DNA from: CAYLOC01 sp964385195
GTDB taxonomy: Bacteria; Actinomycetota; Actinomycetes; Propionibacteriales; Nocardioidaceae
Direction: 5' to 3'
DNA length: 5,909 bases
NCBI GenBank assembly: GCA_964385195.1
Contig: CAYLOC010000188.1
Span: 1-5,909 of the forward strand
Position numbers and translations under genes: made by a program. Shown here one piece after another: positions 1 through 5,111 of this stretch. The first letter of the stretch is position 1, and the number at the start of each line of letters is the position of its first letter. Below the pieces are notes generated by a model, which was not told the DNA's origin, did no database searches, and was given only the letters and a program-made list of their open reading frames with translations.

Positions 1-18
1 CACACCGTGGCTGCATGA
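1..18 (+). CDS. 3' end of an upstream gene (partial, unidentified)
   Basis: Read in the frame beginning at base 1, the sequence gives H-T-V-A-A and then a TGA stop at 16-18. That stop overlaps the yraN start codon in an ATGA arrangement (ATG 15-17), which is the usual sign of translational coupling inside an operon. In actinobacteria the genes upstream of yraN commonly include rnhB and a DUF2469 gene, so one of these could end here. Five residues cannot identify a protein. The call rests only on the overlap geometry and the known neighbourhood. Confidence 0.4.
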   Translation, partial: HTVAA

Positions 19-380
19 GCTCCACCTACGCACAACGCAAGGCCATCGGCGAGTACGGCGAGCGGCTGGCCGCACGGCATCTGCAGGACCGGGGGCTGGT
101 CGTCCTCGACCGGAACTGGCGCTGCCGTGGCGGCGAGGTCGACGTCATCGCCACCGAGGGGGACGTGTTGGTGGTCTGCGAGGTGAAGACCCGCAGCAGC
201 ACCCGGTACGGCACCCCGATGGAGGCGATCACGGCCGACAAGGCGGCGCGGCTCCACCGGCTCGGTCGGCAGTGGGCGCACGAGCACCGGCACCGCTACG
301 GGCGGCTCCGGGTGGATGTTGTCACGGTGCTGCTGGATCACGGGGCTCCGGTCGTCGACCATGTCGTCGGGGTGGTGTGA
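15..380 (+). CDS. yraN: YraN/UPF0102 family nuclease-like protein
   Basis: This is a 121-residue protein, the normal length for the UPF0102 (YraN) family. The fold is related to PD-(D/E)XK endonucleases and Holliday-junction resolvases, but the substrate is not established. The family signature is visible. An N-terminal helix with GEYGERLAARHL (residues 12-23) is followed by R-N-W-R-C-R-G-G-E-V-D-V (33-44) and then C-E-V-K-T-R (55-60). The predicted metal-binding set is E41, D43, E56 and K58, all present. The ATG at 15 overlaps the stop of the preceding reading frame. Only 14 bases lie upstream, so no ribosome site can be judged. The stop at 378-380 is one base before the preferred comM start, so the two genes are probably translated together. 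Its position beside comM, dprA and xerC suggests a role in DNA metabolism, which is inference. Confidence 0.93.
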   Translation: MSSTYAQRKAIGEYGERLAARHLQDRGLVVLDRNWRCRGGEVDVIATEGDVLVVCEVKTRSSTRYGTPMEAITADKAARLHRLGRQWAHEHRHRYGRLRVDVVTVLLDHGAPVVDHVVGVV

Positions 381-381
381 G

Positions 382-1959
382 GTGGCGACCGGGATGGCCT
401 ATTCGGTGGCGCTGGACGGCATCTCCGGACGCGTGGTGGCGGTGGAGGCCGACATCAGCAACGGTGTTCCGGGCTGGTCGCTGAGCGGCCTGCCGGACGC
501 CTGCGTCTCCGAGGCGCGGGGCCGGTGCCGCGCCGCGCTGGTCAACAGTGACCAGGACTGGCCGGACCGGCGGATCACGGTGGCGATGTATCCAGCCGAC
601 GTCCGCAAGGTCGGTACCCACTACGACCTGGCGATCGCGTTGTCGCTCCTGGTCGCGAAACGGCAGCTGCCGCCGGACCCGGTGCGCGGGGCCGTCGTGT
701 TCGGTGAGCTCGGGCTGGACGGTCGGCTGCGCGCGGTGCCGGGCGTCCTCCCGGCAGTTCTTGCCGCGCTGGACGCCGGCGTGGAACGGGTGGTGGTCCC
801 CGACGCCAACGCAGCCGAGGCCAAGCTGGTCGACGGAGTGCAGGTCATCGGCGTCTCCTCGCTGCGGCAGTGCGTCGCGGTCCTGCGCGGCGACCCACCA
901 CCGGAGGAACCGGACCATCCGCCGCTGCACGAGCACCCCACCGGCCCGTCGTCGTACCCGGCCGGGCCCCGGCCCGACCTGCGGGACGTACGGGGACAGC
1001 GCCGAGCCCGTTGGTGCGTAGAGGTGGCGGCCGCCGGCGATCATCATCTTTTCTTTGAAGGCCCGCCCGGCGCCGGGAAGACGATGCTGGCCGAGCGGCT
1101 CCCGGGGCTGCTGCCCGACCTGGGGCTGCGTGAGGCGCTGGAGGTGAGCAAGATCCACTCGGTGGCCGGCCTGTTGACCCGCGAGGAGCCGTTGCGGACC
1201 CGCCCGCCGTACCTCGCCCCGCACCACAAGGACACGGTGCCCTCGGTGATCGGTGGTGGCAGCCGCGTCATCCGACCCGGTGCGATCAGCCTTGCGCACC
1301 TGGGAACCCTGTTCCTGGACGAGGCACCGGAGTTCCAGACCGCGGTCCACGATGCGCTGCGGCAGCCGCTGGAGACCGGCGAGATGTCGATCCGGCGCGC
1401 GGAAGGCGCCGCCCGCTTCCCGGCACGGTTCCAGCTGCTGTTGGCCGCGAACCCGTGCCCCTGCGGGTTCGGCCGGGCCGGGCCACGGGACTGCCAGTGC
1501 TCACCGTCGCAACAGCGGCGGTACCGGGCCAGGATCAGCGGTCCGGTCCGCGACCGGATCGACATCCACCACGAGGTGCTGCCGGTGTCGCGGGCGGAGA
1601 TGGGGCAGGTGGTCGGATCCGCGGGGTCGACCGACGCGGTTGCCGGCCGGGTGGCCGAGGCCCGTGCCCGGCAGCGGGCACGGTTCGATGGGCTGCCCTG
1701 GACGACGAACGCCGACGTTCCCGGCTTCGAGTTCCGCCGCCGCTGTGCTTTGGGCGCCGACGTCATCACGCCGGTGGAGGACGCCGTCGCGAACGGGCAG
1801 CTGACCCAGCGCGGTGCGGACCGGGTGGCCCGGCTGGCGTGGACGCTGACCGACCTTGCCGGCCGGGGCCGGCCCGGGCCCGATGACATCGCCGAGGCGC
1901 TCCACCTGCGGTTGGGCAGCGCGCGGCAAGGGTCTGTCGCGGACCGGGGGGTGGCGTGA
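382..1959 (+). CDS. comM: ComM/YifB-family AAA+ ATPase (Mg-chelatase-like), branch-migration helicase
   Basis: This is a 525-residue protein of the YifB/ComM family. In naturally competent Gram-negative bacteria ComM is a hexameric helicase that drives branch migration when incoming DNA is integrated. Its role in actinobacteria is not well established. Residues 1 to about 175 form the Lon-protease-like S5 domain (SVALDG near 8-13, GLPD near 40). The AAA+ module follows: Walker A GPPGAGKT at 227-234 (K233) and Walker B LFLDEAPEF at 310-318 (D313, E314). The family's cysteine cluster is N-P-C-P-C-G (C359, C361) with C371 and C373. An arginine-rich G-P-V-R-D-R-I-D lies near 387-394. The Mg-chelatase C-terminal domain covers about 415-515. 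GTG 382 is preferred because it leaves seven residues before SVA, as I recall for mycobacterial homologues, and has GGGGTGG at 369-375. ATG 394 and ATG 361 are alternatives. The TGA overlaps the dprA start. Confidence 0.94.
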   Translation: MATGMAYSVALDGISGRVVAVEADISNGVPGWSLSGLPDACVSEARGRCRAALVNSDQDWPDRRITVAMYPADVRKVGTHYDLAIALSLLVAKRQLPPDPVRGAVVFGELGLDGRLRAVPGVLPAVLAALDAGVERVVVPDANAAEAKLVDGVQVIGVSSLRQCVAVLRGDPPPEEPDHPPLHEHPTGPSSYPAGPRPDLRDVRGQRRARWCVEVAAAGDHHLFFEGPPGAGKTMLAERLPGLLPDLGLREALEVSKIHSVAGLLTREEPLRTRPPYLAPHHKDTVPSVIGGGSRVIRPGAISLAHLGTLFLDEAPEFQTAVHDALRQPLETGEMSIRRAEGAARFPARFQLLLAANPCPCGFGRAGPRDCQCSPSQQRRYRARISGPVRDRIDIHHEVLPVSRAEMGQVVGSAGSTDAVAGRVAEARARQRARFDGLPWTTNADVPGFEFRRRCALGADVITPVEDAVANGQLTQRGADRVARLAWTLTDLAGRGRPGPDDIAEALHLRLGSARQGSVADRGVA

Positions 1960-3104
1960 TGGCCGCCGACGGACCGGTCAGCACGACCGAGCGGCGTGCG
2001 CGGGTCATCCTCAGCCGCGTCGTGGAGCCGGGTGACGTCGACGCCTGCCGCCTGGTCGAGGAGTTCTCCGCCGCGGCGTTGGTGACACGGCTGTCCGGTG
2101 GAGACATCGGCGGCGGCGCGAAGGTGCAGGGGTGGGCACAGCGGCTTGCCGCGACCGACGTCGATGCGCTGCTGCATACTGCCTCCCGCGTCGGGGCGCG
2201 ATATGTGTGTCCTGGTGATCACGAGTGGCCGCCCGGCCTGGCAGACCTGCACCGGTGCGAGTCCCAGTCGAGGGACCGGCAGGCATCGGTGCCGTTCGGG
2301 TTGTGGGTGCGCGGCGACGCCGACCTGGCCGGGTGTGTCCGATCGGCGGTGTCGATGGTGGGGGCGCGGTCGGCGACCGAGTACGGCGAGCATGTGGCCG
2401 CCGAGCTCGCCTACGGCTGCGTCGAGTCCGGCCTGGCCGTGGTGTCGGGGGCGGCCTACGGCATCGACGCGTCGGCGCATCGCGGCGCCCTCGCGGCGGG
2501 CGGTACCACGTGCGCGGTGACCGCCTGCGGGATCGACCGCGCCTACCCGGCTGCCCATACCGATCTGCTGGACCGGATCGCCGCGTCGGGGGCGGTGGTC
2601 ACCGAGGCCGCTCCGGGATGCGTGCCGACGCGGTCCCGGTTCCTGGTACGCAACCGGCTCATCGCCGCGCTGACCGCGGGGACGGTGGTGGTGGAGGCGG
2701 CGCTGCGCAGTGGGTCGTTGAACACCGCCCGCTGGGCACAGGACCTGGGTCGGGGCGTCATGGGGGTGCCCGGGCCGGTGACCTCGAAGCTGTCCGGGGG
2801 TGTCCACCAGCTGCTCCGGCAGCCGGAGACGTTGCTGGTCACCGACGCGGCCGAGATCGTGGAGCACGTCTCCCCGGTCGGCTCCGGCCTCGCGCCGAGC
2901 AAGTCCGGTCCGGTGTCGGCGCGCGACGGGATCGGCGCGCGGGCGCGGCTCGTCCTCGACGCGGTCCCCAAGCAGCGGCCAGCCGCGGTGGAGTCGATCG
3001 CCCGGGCAGCGGGGCTGGCGACGGAGGAGGCTTCCCGGTGGATCGCCGACTTGCACGCCCGCGGGCTCGTGACCGGGTCCGCGTCGGGATGGCGGCTGCC
3101 CTGA
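1959..3104 (+). CDS. dprA: DNA-processing protein DprA (Smf)
   Basis: This is a 381-residue DprA/Smf protein. DprA binds single-stranded DNA entering the cell and loads RecA on it; in non-competent bacteria its role is less clear. Residues 1 to about 110 are a helical N-terminal region (R-A-R-V-I-L-S-R near 11-18). The Rossmann-like core begins at V-G-A-R-S (134-138). It carries the family motif SGAAYGIDASAHRG (163-176), the RFLVRNRLIAAL stretch with R231, N232 and R233, and RSGSLNTA (250-257). A C-terminal winged helix runs from about 321 to 381 and ends in G-W-R-L-P. ATG 1959 shares one base with the comM stop (TGATG) and has six Gs at 1946-1951 spaced seven bases away. A GTG at 1956 would add one residue but lies closer to that site. 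No key motif is missing. Overlap with comM implies coupled translation. Confidence 0.95.
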   Translation: MAADGPVSTTERRARVILSRVVEPGDVDACRLVEEFSAAALVTRLSGGDIGGGAKVQGWAQRLAATDVDALLHTASRVGARYVCPGDHEWPPGLADLHRCESQSRDRQASVPFGLWVRGDADLAGCVRSAVSMVGARSATEYGEHVAAELAYGCVESGLAVVSGAAYGIDASAHRGALAAGGTTCAVTACGIDRAYPAAHTDLLDRIAASGAVVTEAAPGCVPTRSRFLVRNRLIAALTAGTVVVEAALRSGSLNTARWAQDLGRGVMGVPGPVTSKLSGGVHQLLRQPETLLVTDAAEIVEHVSPVGSGLAPSKSGPVSARDGIGARARLVLDAVPKQRPAAVESIARAAGLATEEASRWIADLHARGLVTGSASGWRLP

Positions 3105-3121
3105 TTCCACCGGTACTCATG

Positions 3122-3140
3122 CGACACTCAGGGTGTGTCG
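3122..3140 (+). repeat. Small stem-loop between dprA and xerC
   Basis: CGACAC at 3122-3127 pairs perfectly with GTGTCG at 3135-3140 around a 7-base loop. It lies 18 bases after the dprA stop and has no T-run behind it, so it is not a convincing terminator. It might mark an RNA end or processing point between dprA and xerC. The GTG at 3135 sits inside the 3' arm, which makes that codon a less likely xerC start. Confidence 0.45.
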
Positions 3141-3161
3141 GACCAGACCAGCGATGTCCCC

Positions 3162-3165
3162 GAGG
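3162..3165 (+). promoter_or_regulatory. Ribosome binding site supporting the xerC ATG at 3171
   Basis: GAGG at 3162-3165 is five bases before ATG 3171. The upstream in-frame GTG at 3135 has only CAGGG at 3129-3133, one base away, which is too close to work as a normal ribosome site. This favours the shorter reading frame. Confidence 0.55.
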
Positions 3166-3170
3166 CGCTG

Positions 3171-4070
3171 ATGCAGGTGCTGGCCGACTACGAGCGGTAC
3201 CTCACCGCTGAGCGGGACCGCTCCGCGCACACGGTCCGGGCCTACCTGGGCGACGTCGTCGACCTCTTCGGACACCTGACCACGCTGGGTCGAGAGCGGC
3301 TGGACGAGATCGACGTACGGGTCCTGCGCAGCTGGCTCGCCCGACAGCAGACCCTGGGGCGCTCACGGACGACCCTCGCGCGTCGTGCGACGGCCGCACG
3401 GGTGTTCCTGCGCTGGGCACACGCCACCGGCCGCATCCCCACCGACCCCGGGGCGCTCCTGGGAAGCCCGCGGCCGCACCAGATGCTGCCCGACGTGCTG
3501 GAACCCGGTCAGGTCCGGGAGCTGCTGGACGCCGCCGCGCGACATGCCGACGACGGAAGCGCGGTCGGCCTGCGTGACGTCGCGTGCCTGGAGCTGCTGT
3601 ACGCCACCGGAATCCGGGTCGGGGAGCTCGTGGGCCTCGACGTCGACGACGTCGACGACGGTCGGCGGGTCGTGCGGGTGGTCGGCAAGGGCCGCAAGGA
3701 ACGCACCGTGCCCTACGGACTGCCCGCCCAGCGGGCCCTGGACCGCTGGCGGCGCGAGGGCCGGGCCCGGCTGGTGACGGCGGGTCGAAGCGGCCCGGCC
3801 CTGTTCCTCGGTGCACGGGGAGGCCGGATCGACCCCCGCACCGTCCGCCGCATGGTCCATGCCCGCCTGGCCGACGTTCCCGACGCCCCCGACCTCGGGC
3901 CGCACGGACTCCGCCACACCGCTGCCACCCACCTGCTGGAAGGCGGCGCGGACCTCCGCTCGGTGCAGGAGATGCTCGGGCACGCGTCGCTGGCGACGAC
4001 GCAGCTGTATACCCATGTCAGCGCCGAACGGCTGCGGGCGGTCTACCAACAGGCCCACCCCCGAGCCTGA
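3171..4070 (+). CDS. xerC: Tyrosine recombinase XerC
   Basis: This is a 299-residue tyrosine recombinase of the XerC/XerD family. With a partner recombinase, XerC resolves chromosome dimers at dif in the terminus, under FtsK control at the division septum. The N-terminal core-binding SAM-like domain covers about 1-90 (RSAHTVRAYLGD near 18-29). The catalytic domain covers about 105-295. All six active-site residues are present: R149 (A-T-G-I-R), K173 (V-G-K-G), H245 and R248 (H-G-L-R-H), H271 (L-G-H) and the nucleophile Y280 (L-Y-T-H). The start at ATG 3171 gives M-Q-V-L-A-D-Y, which resembles the mycobacterial XerC start as I remember it, and has GAGG five bases upstream. GTG 3135 would add 12 residues. 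It follows dprA by 66 bases and ends 7 bases from the convergent M23 gene. No dif-like site was recognised in the window. Confidence 0.94.
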   Translation: MQVLADYERYLTAERDRSAHTVRAYLGDVVDLFGHLTTLGRERLDEIDVRVLRSWLARQQTLGRSRTTLARRATAARVFLRWAHATGRIPTDPGALLGSPRPHQMLPDVLEPGQVRELLDAAARHADDGSAVGLRDVACLELLYATGIRVGELVGLDVDDVDDGRRVVRVVGKGRKERTVPYGLPAQRALDRWRREGRARLVTAGRSGPALFLGARGGRIDPRTVRRMVHARLADVPDAPDLGPHGLRHTAATHLLEGGADLRSVQEMLGHASLATTQLYTHVSAERLRAVYQQAHPRA

Positions 4071-4077
4071 CGACGCG

Positions 4078-4767
4078 TCACCCCCGCCGCCGCATCCGTC
4101 CTGCTACCCCGGTCAGCAGGGCAATGGTGGCCGCCGCGGCCAGGCCGCCCAGCGCCGCCCGCGCCGGCAGCGTCAGCCCCTGCTGCGTCGCCGCCCCCTC
4201 CGTCACCGCCGGGTCGTGCAGCCCGTCCCGGACCACCTTGCCGCCGTGGTCCGCTGCAGCCACTTCGCCTCCGGACACCGGCTTCAGGCGTACCCGCAGC
4301 GCGGGGAGGAGCCGCAACGGGTCGAGGTACTCCTCGCCGCGCAGGATGCCGAGGTGGAGGCAGGCACGCACGCCACAGTGCGACTGGCGGGTCCCCAGCC
4401 TGCCGATCAGGTCACCGGCGCCGACGTGCTCTCCGACTCGCACGACGCCGCGGACCGGCTCGTACGTCGACCGGAGAGCGCCGTGGTCGACCACCACCAC
4501 ACCGCGGCCGGCGAGCACGTCGGCGAACGTGACCGTGCCGGCCCGGACCGCGTGGACCCCGGCACCCGGCCGGGCCGCGATATCGATTCCGCGGTGCCCC
4601 GCACCCCAGCGGCTCTCCGGCGAGTCGAAAGTGTGGACGACGTGCGGCGGGCGCACCGGCCACACCCAGCCGTTCGCGGCGCGTGCGGGGGAGGCGGCCA
4701 GGACCGTGCTGGCGCACACCGCCAGGATCGCCAGCAACAAGCCACTGAAGCGGTGCATGCGGTACAT
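4078..4767 (-). CDS. Secreted, membrane-anchored M23-family (LytM-like) metallopeptidase
   Basis: This 229-residue protein is an M23-family peptidase, a family whose members usually cut peptidoglycan peptide bridges. Residues 1-30 form a signal peptide: basic start, hydrophobic core LLLAILAV, and a likely cut after SPARA. The M23 domain runs from about 35 to 155. Zinc-ligand candidates are H58 and D62 (H-R-G-I-D) and H138 (C-L-H-L-G). H95 in V-V-D-H-G matches a catalytic histidine. The first histidine of the usual H-x-H is C136 here, so activity is uncertain. C131 and C136 are the only cysteines of the mature protein. Residues about 201-222 form a hydrophobic segment ending in RMRRRG, a probable membrane anchor. 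Start M at 4767 has GAGG nine bases upstream; M at 4758 also fits. A longer frame from 4896 would bury the signal peptide behind 43 residues. It runs convergent to xerC and divergent from rpsB. Confidence 0.9.
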   Translation of the reverse strand: MYRMHRFSGLLLAILAVCASTVLAASPARAANGWVWPVRPPHVVHTFDSPESRWGAGHRGIDIAARPGAGVHAVRAGTVTFADVLAGRGVVVVDHGALRSTYEPVRGVVRVGEHVGAGDLIGRLGTRQSHCGVRACLHLGILRGEEYLDPLRLLPALRVRLKPVSGGEVAAADHGGKVVRDGLHDPAVTEGAATQQGLTLPARAALGGLAAAATIALLTGVAGRMRRRG

Positions 4768-4818
4768 GCCCGCCAGCCTCGCCGGGCCATGCGGCCGACA
4801 CCAGGGCTGGCGCAAAGA

Positions 4819-4854
4819 TGTGGACAGCCTGGCGTTCCACCCGGCTGTGGACGG
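4819..4854 (-). repeat. Pair of TGTGGAC direct repeats (weak DnaA-box-like sites)
   Basis: TGTGGACAG at 4819-4827 and TGTGGACGG at 4846-4854 are spaced 27 bases start to start. On the minus strand they read CTGTCCACA and CCGTCCACA. Compared with the actinobacterial DnaA box TTGTCCACA they match at 8 and 7 of 9 positions. They lie 52-87 bases upstream of the M23 start. The repeat itself is plain; binding by DnaA is only a possibility. Confidence 0.3.
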
Positions 4855-4872
4855 AGCACCCCCCGGGTGCTC
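4854..4872. repeat. Perfect 8-bp inverted repeat upstream of the M23 gene
   Basis: GAGCACCC at 4854-4861 is the exact reverse complement of GGGTGCTC at 4865-4872, around a 3-base CCC loop. It lies about 87-105 bases upstream of the M23 start. There is no T-run on either side, so a terminator is unlikely. It could be an operator for a regulator or a hairpin in the M23 leader. Confidence 0.5.
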
Positions 4873-4905
4873 GAGCGCCGTACCTGCCGTGAACACGCGC
4901 TGAGG

Positions 4906-4935
4906 TGGAGCCGGACGTGGTCGGTGCAGTACACT
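4906..4935 (+). promoter_or_regulatory. Candidate rpsB promoter
   Basis: TACACT at 4930-4935 fits the TAnnnT pattern of an actinobacterial -10 box. A weak -35-like TGGAGC lies at 4906-4911 with an 18-base spacer, matching TTGACA at three of six positions. Transcription would start near 4942-4943, directly before the first leader stem-loop, leaving about 169 leader bases ahead of rpsB. The fit of the predicted start to the hairpin edge is the main support; the -35 is poor. Confidence 0.35.
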
Positions 4936-4943
4936 GTGCGCTG

Positions 4944-4963
4944 CAACTCATCACCGTGAGTTG
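4944..4963 (+). repeat. rpsB leader stem-loop 1
   Basis: CAACTCA at 4944-4950 pairs perfectly with TGAGTTG at 4957-4963 over a 6-base loop. If the TACACT promoter is right, this hairpin sits at the very 5' end of the rpsB transcript. As DNA it could instead be a 20-bp operator palindrome. An overlapping alternative pairing, TGCAG 4925-4929 with CTGCA 4941-4945, would exclude it. Confidence 0.55.
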
Positions 4964-4981
4964 ACTTCGCACGCCCACATT

Positions 4982-5000
4982 CCGCGGCGCCCTGCCGCGG
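4982..5000 (+). repeat. rpsB leader stem-loop 2
   Basis: CCGCGGC at 4982-4988 pairs perfectly with GCCGCGG at 4994-5000 over a 5-base loop. All seven pairs are G-C, so the hairpin is very stable. No T-run follows, so it is not an intrinsic terminator. Confidence 0.55.
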
Positions 5001-5014
5001 GTGCGTGCCCCGGT

Positions 5015-5040
5015 CCTGTCGTTCCCGAGTGATCGGCAGG
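5015..5040 (+). repeat. rpsB leader stem-loop 3
   Basis: CCTGTCG at 5015-5021 pairs with CGGCAGG at 5034-5040 with one G-U pair and a 12-base loop. Its 5' arm overlaps a GTCCT (5013-5017) that could instead pair with AGGAC in the rpsB ribosome site (5101-5105). Confidence 0.5.
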
Positions 5041-5062
5041 CGGCGCGCACGTGGACGTCAGG

Positions 5063-5082
5063 GCTACGGGGCCACCCGTAGC
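5063..5082 (+). repeat. rpsB leader stem-loop 4
   Basis: GCTACGGG at 5063-5070 pairs perfectly with CCCGTAGC at 5075-5082 over the 4-base loop GCCA. It is the longest perfect stem of the leader and ends 14 bases before the ribosome site. That placement suits translational control of rpsB, for example binding of S2, but no such activity is shown by the sequence alone. Confidence 0.6.
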
Positions 5083-5096
5083 ATCGAACCGGAAAC

Positions 5097-5104
5097 GAGG
5101 AGGA
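5097..5104 (+). promoter_or_regulatory. Strong rpsB ribosome binding site
   Basis: GAGGAGGA lies seven bases before ATG 5112. This is a strong Shine-Dalgarno sequence and fixes the rpsB start. Confidence 0.85.
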
Positions 5105-5111
5105 CTCTGCC

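Larger units (their letters stand above)
4768..5111. other. Divergent intergenic region between the M23 gene and rpsB
   Basis: These 344 bases hold no convincing gene. Reading frames that cross them are overlaps of the M23 and rpsB coding sequences in other frames or strands. From left to right the region contains two TGTGGAC repeats (4819 and 4846), a perfect 8-bp inverted repeat (4854-4872) and a possible -10 TACACT (4930-4935). Four stem-loops (4944-5082) and a strong ribosome site (5097-5104) follow. The left part is likely M23 control sequence and the right part the rpsB promoter and leader. Confidence 0.75.

Noticed and set aside
322..1350. A 342-codon minus-strand frame opposite comM
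   Set aside because: It has the same shadow composition, no domain, and no independent ribosome site that I could credit.
1044..3110. A 688-codon open frame on the minus strand, opposite comM and dprA
   Set aside because: Its translation is Arg/Pro/Gly-rich with no recognisable domain. It lies entirely opposite two well-supported genes. Long antisense frames are common in high-GC coding DNA because stop codons are rare in them.
3637..3661. Repeated GACGTCGAC units in xerC
   Set aside because: They encode the D-V-D-D-V-D-D stretch common in XerC proteins after the catalytic Arg, so codon usage explains the repeat.
4100..4120. Hairpin CCTGCT/AGCAGG just after xerC, as a terminator
   Set aside because: The stem is only six pairs with a 9-base loop, has no T-run, and lies in the coding sequence of the M23 membrane segment.
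4768..4896. N-terminal extension of the M23 protein to a start at 4896
   Set aside because: It would place 43 residues in front of a clear signal peptide; starts at 4767 or 4758 fit secretion better.
3584..4959. Two long plus-strand frames (3584-4903 and 3811-4959) spanning xerC and the M23 region
   Set aside because: They cross from xerC into the antisense of the M23 gene. The minus-strand frame has a signal peptide and M23 motifs, whereas these are low-complexity Arg/Pro/Ala translations.
4961..4966. TTGACT as a -35 box for rpsB
   Set aside because: No TAnnnT-type -10 lies 16-19 bases downstream, and the hexamer is largely explained as one arm of the CAACTCA/TGAGTTG palindrome.
5079..5084. 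TAGCAT as a -10 box for rpsB
   Set aside because: The nearest -35-like sequences are more than 20 bases away, it lies in the arm of the 8-bp hairpin, and it would give a start almost on the ribosome site.
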